A DNA stretch of 64,000 bases. It comes from Anas platyrhynchos (taxonomy: Eukaryota; Chordata; Aves; Anseriformes; Anatidae). The notes below the pieces were generated by a model. The model ran no database searches. It was not told the DNA's origin and saw nothing but the letters and a program-made list of their open reading frames with translations. The stretch lies in NCBI RefSeq assembly GCF_047663525.1, contig NC_092607.1:4373001-4437000 (forward strand), read 5' to 3'. Below, piece after piece: positions 47,701-60,070 of the stretch. Within the stretch, counting starts at the first letter, position 1. Every line of letters starts with the position of its first letter. The position numbers and the translations under genes are program-made.

Positions 47701-50700
47701 AGATCTTTACAAGGTCCCTTCCAACCCAAACTGCTCTATGATTCTTGACAAGTAAGGGGCACAAAAGTTTAAGGCTAAGGTGTGACAGTTGCACTTAGCC
47801 GTGCAAGCAAAGGAGGCAGGGATATTTGCAAACAGGGCAGGTGTATTTGCAGACAGGAGCATGTTTAGGTGTTGCAGCAAGGCAGCAACCGTGCTGCACT
47901 GCACAGAAATCCTGGCTCAGAGGAATGCCTAAAGCACCTTTCCAGGGGTCTTTGGAGTGCACAGGAGTAACAAAGCGATGGCTGAGCACCGCTGCACTGC
48001 CACTGGCCTGGAGCGAGCTACTGCACCTCTCCAGCAGCAGCACGCTGCACATGTTTTACACCAAATCTCTATTTGAACTCTCCAGCAAACAAATCCAGCC
48101 CGTCCAAGGGCTCCTTTGCTTGCAGCAGCCCAGGAGCTGCTCTCACCGGGGCACAAGCGCCAGGGAAGGCAGAGCCATTGTGTTCCTTGTGGCCTGGCTC
48201 CCTGAGTCCTCTCTGCTCCTTCCCGGCACGTCTCCTCCTTGCTCCCTAAAGCTATCCGAGCTATTTTGCTGGCCGGCTGTCGTATTCCTCACATGCCTCG
48301 TGCTCAGGGCCCTGTGATCTTTACGCTAAAAGCAGGGCTAGCTTTGCAGCCCAGCTGCTCGCAGTCTGGGAGGGAGCTGACTTCAAACAGCAAGACAGCA
48401 CCTTCAAAATACGGGAGGGCAAAGCACCGTGTGCTCAGCTGCTCCGCTCCACCCGCGGCTTGAGGAGACTTCGCTTTCCCCGTGCTCTCAGTAACGCTTC
48501 CCAAGGCTCCCTGGGTCTCCCCTGCTGCACATAACAGAGCACACGCTGGCTGCATCAGTGCAAACCTGTGTATTTTGGTGTAGACACACTGTTAGCAGCC
48601 CTCAACACTAACTCACCAACTCTTTCTGAATTTAATAAGGTCATACGACGGCTGTCGAGCTATTTAACAGCACCCAGCGACCATTTTCAGAGGCGGATTG
48701 GAAGTTCTCATCCCCGCAGTGAAAATGTTCGAGAGGAATTTTTGGACTGCTGGGAGGAGTCACGGTGCCCGGGTTAGTCCTTTGGCACTACTGGAGATGC
48801 AGCACACAGACAAGACTTGTGTTACTCTGAACACTCGATGGGTGCAATGAAAAGGTGCTGGGAACGCTGCTCTGAGAAGCTCAGAAAGGCACAAGGTGCA
48901 CACTCACGTACGTGCGTACAGGCACACGCCATTTCGGGTGGCTGTGGGGAAGGAATTAAACACAGGGCATGAATCCCAACTGATAGAGGCACCGGTGTGA
49001 CTTGACGGGGAGCTGAAAACACCGCTCAGGGGCCTGAGATAGAGCGGAGGGCACAGAGCTGCTGCGCCTGGGACCGCGTCTCTCTGGGATGCCATCCCCG
49101 TGCCACAGCCGTGGCTCACCCCTGGGCTGCACTCACACGTTATCTCCCGCTTTCTCTGCGGGCTGAGCTGCCTGGCATTGCTGTCATTCTTGGTCTTTTA
49201 ATCCCGAATTATTGCAGCTCCCGAAACATCCAGAGAGGCTACGTGATGAGGCAGAAAACAGCAATTTTAAGCCACAGCTCACATGCAGGAGGTCTGAAGC
49301 AGCTCTGAACAGAGACAGCACCTCCTTTTTTGGTAGCATATAATCAGCATGATTAATTCCACCGTGGTCTGGCAGGGGCTGTGGGGACGGTTCTGTGCTT
49401 TCCGTGCCTGGGGATCAGAGGGGGCTCGGCACACCTCACCAAGCACAAGCCTGCACGACGCCAGCCCCGGGAACAGGCTCGCCAAGTAGGGAGCCCAGCT
49501 CGTCACCCCAGCAGGATCTGCCCCGACCCTTGCCTTTGTCCTGCTGCTCTGGGAGGATGGGATTCACCATACAGGGATAAAATCCTCCTTTTCAGCCACC
49601 CGCTGAGCGGGCTGAGGCTTTCCTGGCCACTTGTCAGCCCCCACAGGGAATGGAGCAGTGCCTGGCAAGCAGAGGGAACCCTTCCTAGAGGTGGCTTCTC
49701 CAAAAGCAGGCTGGAAGCAGGCTGGATGTGAGGTCTGCTCCCTCTGCTAGTAGGGCTGGAGCTCGACTCGTGCTGATGTGGTACCAGGGGGCTGCAGACA
49801 GCTCCTGGCATGCCCAGAGACTTGGGGCAATGCACAGGATCAGCCTGTGGGCGCAGGAGGTGACAGTGCAGCTCCTGACAGTGCTCACCTCCTGCTGCAG
49901 CTTTTTCCTTTCCCTCAGAGAAGCTGCTGGATGCTTTTGGGCTGCCGCCTGGGGTTTGAGCACTGCAGCTCCTGCAGGCAAAGAGGCGGTGAGGCCAGGG
50001 AAGACCCCGGGTTGTAGGAGCTGCTGTGATGATGCTGCAGGTGCCGAACCACGCTGGGAGTCAGCACGGGGCCAAGCCTGGCAGGCTCTGCAATGAGCCC
50101 TCCTGCAAACCCTGCAGCAGAGCCAGGAGCCGCTGCCAGCCCTGGGGTGTGGGGGCAGGTACCCGACTTTGGCATCCCTGGGGACGCAAGCTTCACGGCA
50201 GCTTCACTCTCCGAGACATACCTGACCTCTGCTCTTGTCCCCTGCTTCCAAAGCTGTCCAGGAGCGCTTGATTTGTGGGGACTGAGGCCAACGCAGCTGC
50301 AGCTTCAGGTCTGGCACCTCCAGCACACTGCACGTCGTGTCCCAGGAGAGGCAGTGGTGCAAGAGGGCTGCTGCCACGGGGCACAGAGCTGGCCCCGACA
50401 GGGATGCTGACACCCTGTACTCGGTCCTGCTGCTGCCGAGATCATTTAGTACAGCGGCAGCTGGGTGGTGAACGCCTGGGACATGGAGACACTGCTCAGC
50501 AATTTGAGTACGGCTCCCCAGGCACACATCCCTGGGGCACGAAGGCAGAGCACTCAGAGCCATCCGAAAAACCCTGCTGAGGGTTCAGTAATGTCATGAC
50601 AAAGCACAGCCTGAAGGGAAGGGCCCAGCCATAACAATAACATCTAGCTCTCACAGAGTACTTCTGAATTTTGTCTTCACCCACGTGGCTGGCAGCGCCA

Positions 50701-53700
50701 GCTCCATGCAGAGCAAAACTTGGTCCCAGCAGCAAAGCAGCAGACAAACAACAGGCGGCCAGGAAGAGCCCAGGGAACACAACCAGCAACAAAAACCTCT
50801 CCCGGCCCACAGCCCGGGGTCTACAGAGGTAAAAGAAAGCTGAGACAGGTCTAAGGGTGATCTTTGAACATTTCCTTGTATCACGTGTAAAGTTTCTTCT
50901 GAGGTTAAGATATGGTAAAAAACAAAATACAACAAAACCAAACCCAAAAAACAGAATCAGCTTTTTCAAAAAGCAAATTGCTGGATTTTTATTATATGCA
51001 TACAAAGCTGACACTTTCCAGGTAGCACTGTTTTACTGCCCTGCTGTGCTGCCAGCTCGTAGCCCTAAAGCCCTTCTGCAGAAAACAGCCCACGCAAACA
51101 CCAGCAGAGGAGGAAGGTTGGTGATGGAGGGGATCAGGGTGAAACCGCACCAGAGAATTTTATGGCCCCCAGCAGCAGGATTCAGAGGCCCCTTTCCACA
51201 GCAATGCTGGAAAATGAACCGTGAGCACTAAATGTGCCCAAGTGGGGACAAGGACCACAAGGAGGGACTTTCAGAAACCAGTGGCTGGTGCTCCCCACCC
51301 GAGGTGAGGCAGCACGGAGCGGGGACAAGCGTTCCCTGGTGCCACCCGGAGCCATCTCAGGGCTCGCTGCGACTGCTGTGGGGCCGCTGCCTGCCTGCAC
51401 AAGGATGCAGGAGGGTTGAACGCAGCAGCTGCTCTGCTTGCTCCCTTGGCACAGCTCTAATGCTCTAATCGTTTTTGTGTTAGCGTGTGGACAGAGCACC
51501 GCTGCCGTCCCTCCTGGCCCCAGCCCAGGAGCACTGCCCAGTTCGTTCCTCTGCCTGCTACCGAAATCCCCCGCGGACACACGAGCCGCAGCTGAGCGCA
51601 GCGCTAACAGGTGAGAGCCGAAGCCCAGCCGGCAAAGCTCATCTCTTCGGGCCGTTTATAGGGTTTTGCACATCCACAATGGATTAGCCTGCAAACGAGA
51701 TTGGAATTAGTGGGGAGTGCTGCAAATAGCAGATGGGGCTGGGGCACCTCCAGGTGCGGCGGTGACCTTGGGGCTACCAACAGGGCAAGAGCTGAGCCCT
51801 GTGCCCCAGCTACTGCACGTCCGTGTATCAACAGAGACAAGCTCATCCGGCACCATCCTTCCCTACCCAGGGTCTCCCTCTTCCCATTGATCCAGCAAAC
51901 CCTTACGGGAAGGAACAGCTGAACACCTTCTACTTGTCACTCTCAAGATCATAATCCGCCCCAAAAAAACCCAACCCCAACCCAAAAACATGACCAAATG
52001 TAATTCACCAGTTCTAGGAAAGGAGGCTTTTGCTACACTCCGCTCTCCTGGAAGCTGGCGTTTCCCTCCCCAGCCAAACCTGCTTCGGCATCCAGTGGGG
52101 ATCACTCAGAGAGATCCTTGAGCACTACTGCCCCGGCAGGGGGGGCACAGCAGCATGCTGGGGGCGTGCAAGGGCTGGGTGGCGGGTCCAAGCCAGGTCC
52201 CATTTGTTGTGCAGGGCTTGTAGTGCTGACGTAGGGCAAATCCAGCACGCTCCACCGTCACACTCGGGGCATTTGGTCCTTCTAGACCTCCAGATACCGG
52301 TTTGTCTTGGCAGGGATGCTCACGGCACTCGGGAGGGATACGGAGAAAGCCGCAGACGTGATTTTGCTGATGGCAACATGGTCCCTTCTGTGCTCACGTG
52401 GTGAGGGGGCAGGACACACAGACCCGAGCAGGACAGATGCTTGCTGGCTCCTCTGTTTTCCACACCACTGTTGCACATGTGCCACCTCTCTATCTGCACC
52501 ATCCTTTTCTTCATCCATACCCCCAGCCTGTCCCCTTTGCGCCTCTCTCCCCTGCCCTATTGCTCTGTTGGCTCCATCACTCGTGTGCACGAACCCACTC
52601 GGTTTAAACTCCGACATCCCCGGGGCTGAGTCTGTGCTGGTTTATTTTATGGACTGCGGGGTGTGATCTACATTGTGCATAAAGCAACACAAGCTGCCTC
52701 CTACAAGAAACACCCCCACACAGCTTTCAAGGAAATCCCAGAAGAGAAAGCATCCTGGCCTCGCGGAACAACCCTGCCGCCCGTCTCTGTCCTGGCAGCC
52801 AGCTCCTGAGATGCCCCGGGACTGCCACTCGCCGTACAGCAGTGGTGGCACCAGGTACCTGGGTGGATAAACAGCACCTCTCCTCCTTCCTGCAGCACTA
52901 GGAGCACCGACAGCCTCCTGGGGCAGAAGAGCATCCTCCCCTGCTCTCAACTTTAGGGGTGCCTGGCAGAGCTCGCTGCGACCCAACGAGCTCAGCAAGC
53001 ATGAGCCTTTCTGATTACTTGGTGGATTTTTAAAATGCCGAAATGTTATCCTCGGCCCTAAATAGCTCAAAGCCACTTGCATCTTTCACCAAAGGATACT
53101 TCCCCTCAGAACAGCTAAAGTGACATTAATCTCCCAGCAGACAGACCTGCAGCTGTCTGCAAGACAACGACAGCCTACAGAGCCCGGCCCTGCAGCAAGA
53201 GCATCTCAGGGGCATTTCTGGGGAAAAACGGGAGATTTGCAGCTGCCAGCTGGACACCCGGGATGTTTTTTGGTCTGTCCTTCTCCATCCTGCCTGGGCA
53301 GAGCCAGGTGTGGAGCTGGCTGAGCCAGAGGAGTGGGCTGACCCAAGGGAACAGCAGGGCTCGCTTGCTTCGAGGAAGCCCAGCCCAAGCCCAGAGCTCT
53401 GCCAAACAGGTGGCATTCACAGTCTGAGCGGGTTTTACCTGGCTGCCAGCCCTGGACTGGGTCAGAAAGTGGGCATTCTTTCTATCAGGCTGTTGTTTTT
53501 TTTCAGTGAGAAGTTTTAACAACTTGTAATTTGAATGTTTTTCCAGATTTCAGCAACCCAAACCAAGAAAGCGAGGAAATACATGTACAGGCTCTGTTCT
53601 GGAAGTCCTTTTCCCCAGTCAAAAAAATAAAAGCAGGATTATTATTATTATTATTTTGCTAAGGAAATGAAAGCGGGCATATTTCTTAAAATATTGTCTT

Positions 53701-56700
53701 TGGTTAGAAGCCCAATTATTTGTTAAATCTAACCTAAGGCAGAAGCATTTTTCTACGAGCACATGGGTCTCGCAAGTTGATGTCCACAGGTTGGAGCCCA
53801 GAAGAAACACGGGACCGAGCCGTGAGCTGGGACGGCTCCGGCACGTCTGCTGCGGCCACGAGGGGCTGGGACGCCGGGTGGCAGCAGGTTCTGCAGGAGC
53901 AAAACTACAAAAACTCGTACGCAGAAGACGAAAGGGCTCTGGCTCAGCACCAGCATAAACTGAAAAAACGCACCAGGAGGAGGGAGCGTTTCTCTATGTC
54001 TGGCTTCATATTTAAATGGGACAGTTTACCTCAATATTTTTTATTTTTCGAGATAAGCCGGTTTCACATTCCACAGAAATGATGATAACCCTTGAGCAAA
54101 GCCTGATTGAAAGCGATGATCTGAAAGCCTGGCACCCTGCCGGCCGATTTCAAGCATGTGGAGGGGACTCGAGTCCTTCCCACTCCGCGCAGAAGCGCAT
54201 CAATCGGGCATGAAGCTGCCATTTTCCAGTCGTTTTGCAGATTAAAGCCTCACTTCACTTCTCCCTCTTCTGTGTTTGTAAGCCATTGAGATAAGGGTTT
54301 CCCACAAGGGCAGGCCGAGCAGCCCATTAATCCCAATTAAGCCCATTTCCCTGCCTGGCCTGCTCCCCGGTCCGTACCCATCCCCAGCTCTGCTCTTGCT
54401 CAGGGTCCCAGCATGTCCCGGAGGTGCTGGTCCCCAACCCAAATCCCACTGGAAGCCCTGCAGAAAGCCCTCTGCCACCAGCAGATGCTTTCTCCTCAGA
54501 GCTACTGGAAGCGCGCGTTCCCTCTTACCCTACTAGGGCATGACCGAGCCTCGGGAAATTCGTGCGAGGCGGGTGGAAAATAGATAAAGCAGCGTGCACC
54601 CTGCTCCGAAGCCGATGCATCTCAGCACAATAAGCAGGCCTGGCCAAAAATGTGTCAGTGCTCCGGCTGCAGCCAGCTGCAGCTGGAGAGGAGGCCTCTG
54701 TGGGGAAGGGATGAAGCGAAGGTGAAGGCATCGCACGGCTGCTCGCTCCCCAGCACCCAACACCCTGCGCACAGGTCTTCTTCCATGGGGACAGTGCCCT
54801 GGTGCCACTGCTCGGGGCAGCCAACATGAAAAGCAGAAAAAATGAAAAGCAGCAAAAGCGAGCCCCAGACACCCCGCTGCCTCCCCATTACAGGAGCTGG
54901 AGGTCCCCCAGCTCCACCATGCAAAAGACAGAGAGTCCCCAAAGTCCTGGTTTGGGGTGTGGGGACAGCCCGGGGCAGTGTTCAGCGTGGTCAAACCACG
55001 TGCTTGGGAACCGGGAGCATCTCTGACAGCATCGCCTGCAGCAGGCACACGGGACAGAGGAGTTAATTAAGACAACTGTTTGCGTTGACTGAGGATGAAC
55101 TAAACACGCCACCCTCTACACAGACGCAGTGAGCGCGGGGAGGAGCACCAGCAGCGTCCCCTCGCTGCCGCCCCAGCTCCCAGCACCTTTCCTTTAACAC
55201 CTGCCGAGGTGCCAGGCTGAGCACCAACGCTCAGCAAGGAAAGGTTCAGCTGCTCTCCTGCTTGCCAGCCTCAACCCTGGAGGCCTGGGAAGGCCTCCCC
55301 TGGCCTCCTGACATACCCAATGCCTGGATCCGAGCCTGCCAGCCTCAGGGATGCTGTGCTGGGCAGCTGCAGCGGCACAGCCGAAGCCCTGGGCACACAG
55401 CATGCACCCCACGGGCACGGAGGCTGCACCATGGGCACGGGGCTGCACCATGGGCACGGAGGACACGGGGACTGCCGGCCTCCCTGGAGGCACAGACCTC
55501 GAGGCAGCACAGGAGGCAGCGCAGCACCGTGCCCAATAAAGCACCCGATGGCTGCGAGCGTGTGGCCGAGCTGCGGCGGTGGGGGCTGCCGGCGGCTCCC
55601 AGCTGTCGCGCGGGGCAGCGCTGATAAGCCCCTGCTCTGCGTTCCCTTATTTAGGCAGGGCGCTGCGCTGGCTGCAGCAATGCCCGCGCGTCACTTGCAC
55701 CCTCCTGCCCCGTCCCCCCCGCAGCCGCCCGGCCAGGCTGGAGGCGCTGGGAGCGCAGGAGAGGCTGGGCAGGGTGGCTTCAGGAAGCGATTCGGGAGCC
55801 GTGCCCTGAAACCCAGCCATCGAGGCTTCGGTACCCAAGCAGCAGGATTGCAGGACCTCTGAGCATTTAGAAAAATACCCCCGGCGTATTCCTTTCTAGG
55901 TGTATTCTCCAGTCATAACACATTGAGCCTTAGGGCCAGCATATGAACAGGTGAAGCACAGCGGCAGTCTTTGTCCCTCACCCCTTCCCTTCCCGTTGGT
56001 GCTATGACACGCAGCAGATATATTTTAGGTGCTGTTAGCAGGACGTCCGCCCGTCAAACTGCTAGAGCCTGGCCAGATCCGTGCCTTCCAGGAAGCACGG
56101 CAAGTGCCTGCACTGGGTTTGGTCCAAGGCAGCGGGAAGCACAGCTCCGTGCACAGGGGGATCTCGGCAGGCACTGCTGCACGGGGACAGAAGCGGGATT
56201 GACACTGATGCTGTCCCCCAAAAGCCCCAGCAAGAAGTAAAGCTGCTCCTGTGAGCTGGGCAGCTCCTGGGCATACAGCTTCAGCAATCAAACCCCAAAG
56301 CACAGCCAGCTGTTCTATTCAACCTGCTGTTCTATCCAACCCCCATCTCCCACTCCCTGTTTTCGGAGGCTTTGTGCCGCCCTCTCTGATATTTTTTGGA
56401 ATGAGCCAGATTTCCAAGCAGGCGGCTTGGGAGGGACCCGGGCAGGGCAGGACAGCAGCAGATTGGGGAGAACCAGGCAGAAAACCCAAATCGAGCGGGC
56501 AGCAGGGCTGGAGGTGCCAACCAGCCCCGTCCCTGCTGCTCTCAGGCGTTCCCAGCAGAGCTCAGTGCCTGGCTTCATTCAGGATCCTGCCCGCGCATCC
56601 CCAGCACGGCCGCGTGCCTGAGATTCCTACGGCGCCACCGGTGGAGGCAGCCCCAGAGTTCAGGCTTGTTTTCCTCCAGATTTCTGTCTTAAAGAGCCTT

Positions 56701-59700
56701 TTATGGTGCAAGAGAGCGAATTCTGCTCTCCTACTGACACTGCACTCCCCAGCAGCGGAAGGCTGGAGAGCACCTTAGCTGAGCCCTGCAAGGGGCCCCC
56801 CCACATGCCGGCAGCAAACAGAAATCAAACATCGGTGCGCAGCAGCAGAGGCACACGGAGCACCCCCTGGGAATTATTCTGTGTCTGTGTGCAATGATCA
56901 TCGCACACAGACATGTGTCACATCCTCCCCAAAAGGGGATTTGTGTGGTCTCAAAGGTGTAAGGTACAGAGTGCCCTGCAGGAAGCAATACAAAGTCTAG
57001 AAAACTTCACCTTGTAGCTGCGAGCTAAGGAGATGCTAGCGATAGTGCCGCCCTTGTGTAAGCTGCAGTGGTTTGTTTTCACAATCTGCAGGCAATTCTT
57101 CTCTGCTGCGGGTGTAGAAACCGAGGCAAGGTTCAAGGCCAAAGAGAAAGCTGGTGCTGGAGCTGGAATTTCACCTCAGGACCTTTTCTGGGCAAAATGA
57201 GGTCTGTTTGCTCTTGATCCCAAACCTGAGCTGAACAGGGAAGGAAAGAGGAGCTCTGCACAGAGCGGCACAACCCCAGCACTGAGGCAGACGGAAAGGG
57301 TGAGGTGCAGCCTACAGCAGGGAGGAGACAAAGTCCCTGCTCCGCAGCAGGTCTGGGGACGTGCTCCTCGTGGGATCCCGGGGCTGCCAGGGGAGTGCTG
57401 CGCCCTCTGCCCCGCACAGCAGCCGTGCTGCCAGGAGCTCTGCGAGGGGAGGGCGTCCCAGAGTGCTGCAACCTCCGATTTCCTCCAGCTCCGAGGTTCC
57501 CTTAATAGGAAATTATCTCCCAGCTGCGCCGGGAGGGATGCGGTCCCCAGCAAGGGCAGTGGCGCGTTCCAGCCCCTGATGGAAAACACAGCCGAGCCGC
57601 TTTTGATCCAACGTGTAAATAGTGTATAATAAAAAGAGGCTTATGTAAACTGACCGACTTCTCAGGGAGCAGCTTTTGCAGCTCCAGCCTCCTTATGTAC
57701 GGCTGCGAGCGCTGCGGCCACGTGCTGCTCCTGCGGCGTCGGCTGAGCCGAGCCTCCCAGCCAGGAGCAGCCCAGGCTGGGATTTGTGTCCCTGCTGTCC
57801 CTGAGTGACTCCTCTGACATCGGGCTGTCCTCTCCCTGCCGGTTGCTGAGGCAGCGAGGCTTTGCTAAAGGCCAGTCGTGCTCCTTGTAAAGCTTTGGAG
57901 GCAGGAAGGCGGAGGCTGGGCATGTCTGGGTTGTGCGGGAGGGCAGAGGTTTGGAAATAAAAGTGCCTTCCCCTGGGCAGCTGTTCCCCATGTCTGCACA
58001 ATAATGAAGCAGCTTAGGTGATTAAACCCTGAACAAGATGGTTTGTGCCTGGTTTAAGAACAAAATGTAAGAAACATTTAAGAATAAAAAAAAAAAAGAA
58101 AGAAAAAAAAACAGTTCCGGAGCCACAGTCACCTCCCAGCAGCCTGAGGACAGCACTGATGCCACAATGTGGCTCCAAAATCACGGCAGCAGGGGGGCAC
58201 CGTGTTTGTCCTGCTAAGCCCAACCAGCCGAGTCCCATGGGGTCCCCGTCACATGGGCAGCAACATCCCCAGCCACAGGGTGATGTGGTGCTGCCCCTCA
58301 GATGCATGCAGAGACGGGGGGGGATATAAGCAGGAGAAGATTTTCTCCTGCCAGCCCCGGAGCTGCTCTCCCATCTCCTCCTGGGAGGGATGCTGGAGCC
58401 ATCAGCCCTTCCCTCACCAACCAGCTCCTAACACAGCTAGTTCGGAGCAGAGCCCACCAGGCGGTGCAGGGGACACCGCGATGCCCGGCCGTGCCCACGT
58501 CTTCATGGGTGCAAGGGCTACGGGGGCACAGGGGGTGGCCACGTGCTGCCGCACGCCCCACGCACGCTCCTCCCGCCCGTGGGATCTGCTCCTGGCTCCC
58601 AGAGCCCCGGCACAGCGCTGCCTTCACAGAGCCCGACCCGATAAACGGCCTGGGAGCTCCCCCTGAGCTGTACCAGGGGCTCTGGGGCAGAGTCTCTGCT
58701 GCAGGCAATATTTGCTTAGGACGCACCCTGCTTGTGTGCCTGCTGGAGCCACCAGTGCCAACACCCCGCTGCTCTCCATCCTGCCCCCTTCACACCACCA
58801 CTGGCAGCTTGGCAAGGCACTGGGTGCCGCCCGGCTCAGCAGCTCCTGCTCTACAGCAGCCAGCAGCTGCCCTGCACAAGGGACTTGAGGGGCCGGGACG
58901 GGGCTGCGGGAGGGGCCGGGGGCTGCAGCAGGCCATGGGGTGAGAGCAAGGCAGAGAGGCTGCAGCTCGGTGACACCGTGCGTGCGTTTGCCACAAGGAC
59001 TCTCCAGGGACCGACAGCCTGGGGTTGGCTAAAAAAGGAGATAGAGACAGCAGAAAGCTGGAAGCTTTTCCCCACTCTGTGGCAGGTCCCAAATGTCCGC
59101 TGGCTGCTGCAAGGGCCCTTGGCCTTGCTCCATCAGCAAAAAGAATGAAGCAGAAATCACAGAGAGCCACGTTTGACCCCGCTGCCGGGACACAGCCAGG
59201 GGGCACCCGGTCGGGTCCAGAGGGACCTGTGGGACGGGGACCACCGCCACCCCAAGGACCTCCACGCCGGAGCCCTGTGCACCCACCTGGATGCCGCGAT
59301 CTCCGACTTCTGCCGGGCGATGGCCGCCGCCCGCTGAGCCCCCTCCACGCTCCTGTCCACCTTCTGCCGGATCTTGGCGCTCTTGAGGGGGATGACACGC
59401 TTCTTCATGCCCTTGACGAGGACGTTGTGGCGGTACTTGCCCTCCTCCTTCTTGCCATCGGGCAGCGTGGTGCAGCCGTAGCCATGCCGCAGGTTGTCCA
59501 GCCACTCGCCCTCGTACTTGAGCCCGCTGGAGCGCTCGCTGACGCCAAAGCCCGAGCGCTTGTCGTTCTTCCACTCGCCCATGTAGGTCTCCGTGGTGGT
59601 GGCGTCGATGTCAGACTCGAAGGGGGGGTACTCCTCGCCTTCGGCGCCCTCGCCCAGGCTGACGGTGGAGGTGGCATCGCTGGCGGCTGAGCTGATCCCG

Positions 59701-60070
59701 CTCTCGCTCTTGAGGAAGCTGACGCGGCTCTTCTGGCTGGCCAGCGACGACTTGGACTCGGACTTCTTCAGCTTCCCCAGCAGGGAGCCCCTGCGGAAGA
59801 GCCCCCCCTTCTTCGGCTTGCCGGCCTCGGCATCCGCGTAGAGGCTGAGGGCGAAGCCTCCGCGGGTGATGGTGGGCGAGACGGGCAGGCTCTCGGGGTG
59901 GGCGGCGGGGGAGTCCTGCTGTGGCAGGGTGCCGTTGCTGTGCTCGCTGCGCAGGGAGGACAGGGAGGTGCGCAGCGGGGAGCGCACCACCGACGCCATG
60001 CCGTAGGGCACGCTCTGCCGCACGCCATAGCCGTGCCGCATGCCGTTGGTGAACTGGCCCTGGTAGGTTC
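41680..60070 (-). CDS. JPH2: JPH2, junctophilin-2 (coding exons 2-5; exon 1 beyond right edge)
   Basis: Structural protein that ties the plasma membrane/T-tubule to the sarcoplasmic reticulum in cardiac and skeletal muscle dyads (family knowledge). Four exons (60070-59287, 47507-47389, 43855-43050, 41760-41680) join in frame to 596 residues and TGA. In order: a MORN repeat ([18 protein letters not shown]), the joining region with [19 protein letters not shown], two MORN repeats ([20 protein letters not shown] and [15 protein letters not shown]), and the alanine-rich helix ([10 protein letters not shown] onward). A divergent Pro/Arg/Glu-rich region and a C-terminal tail anchor ([20 protein letters not shown]) follow. 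SPQLHE and GYHSYAVRT in the divergent region single out JPH2 from JPH1, JPH3 and JPH4. The missing first exon should carry about 125 residues with the first MORN repeats. It is convergent with TRHR3. Confidence 0.96.
41761..43049 (-). other. JPH2: JPH2 intron 4
   Basis: GT-AG intron of 1.3 kb. The frame of exon 4 runs on into it to about 42618, which is read-through and not coding. No other element was recognised. Confidence 0.85.
43050..43855 (-). CDS. JPH2: JPH2 exon 4: divergent region
   Basis: On minus, the acceptor is CTCCGCAG and the donor GAG|GTGATG. It encodes (G)[18 protein letters not shown], then a Pro/Arg/Glu-rich region with SPQLHE, a basic cluster KRAK (about 43631-43649) resembling the nuclear localisation signal of JPH2, and YHSYAVRT (about 43431-43454). 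Three AQPRPKE-type heptads follow (43211-43273), and it ends PDAEECDE. The GC-rich sequence leaves long open frames on the opposite strand. Confidence 0.94.
43211..43273 (-). repeat. JPH2: 21-bp coding tandem repeat in JPH2 (x3)
   Basis: Three near-identical 21-bp units encoding (A/E)QPRPKE heptads on the minus strand. Being a multiple of three, length changes would keep the frame. Confidence 0.9.
43856..47388 (-). other. JPH2: JPH2 intron 3 (3.5 kb)
   Basis: Contains a (TTTG)n microsatellite at 44334-44362. A TATA-box-like CTATAAATA sits near 46180 with no gene attached. No other exon was recognised. Confidence 0.85.
44334..44362 (+). repeat. (TTTG)n microsatellite
   Basis: About six TTTG units within JPH2 intron 3. 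Confidence 0.92.
47389..47507 (-). CDS. JPH2: JPH2 exon 3: alanine-rich helix, second part
   Basis: On minus, the acceptor is CCTCTGCAG and the donor GTAAGA. It encodes (R)[39 protein letters not shown] and the first base of Gly. The 119-bp length and phases (1 in, 1 out) fit the neighbours exactly. Confidence 0.96.
47634..47748 (+). mobile_element. CR1 LINE, 3'-terminal fragment
   Basis: Reads GGGCTTTGGGCAACCTGGTC at 47647, later AAGGTCCCTTCCAACCC and CTATGATTCTT at the end. This is the characteristic 3' end of avian CR1 elements, which finish in an ATTCTATG-type tail instead of poly-A. It is heavily 5'-truncated and diverged. Confidence 0.88.
53637..53655 (+). repeat. (ATT)n microsatellite
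   Basis: About six ATT units in JPH2 intron 2. Confidence 0.9.
55411..55468 (+). repeat. Short tandem repeat, 19-20-bp unit x3
   Basis: Three near-copies built on TGGGCACGGAGGCTGCACC within intron 2 of JPH2. Confidence 0.75.
59287..60070 (-). CDS. JPH2: JPH2 exon 2: MORN repeats and joining region
   Basis: On minus, the acceptor CTCCCACAG precedes (G)[15 protein letters not shown]. It encodes one MORN repeat, the long joining segment with basic/Ser-rich [20 protein letters not shown], two MORN repeats, then the start of the alanine-rich helix to EIAAS plus two bases, before donor GTGGGT. At 784 bp it is by far the largest conserved exon, as in other junctophilin genes. Confidence 0.96.

Larger units (their letters stand above)
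47508..59286 (-). other. JPH2: JPH2 intron 2 (11.8 kb)
   Basis: GT-AG intron. It contains a CR1 3' fragment (47634-47748), an (ATT)n run at about 53637-53655, a short GC-rich tandem repeat (55411-55468) and an A-rich stretch at 58085-58111. Many GC-rich frames of 100-210 codons occur on both strands, but none shows a domain or known similarity. Confidence 0.8.
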
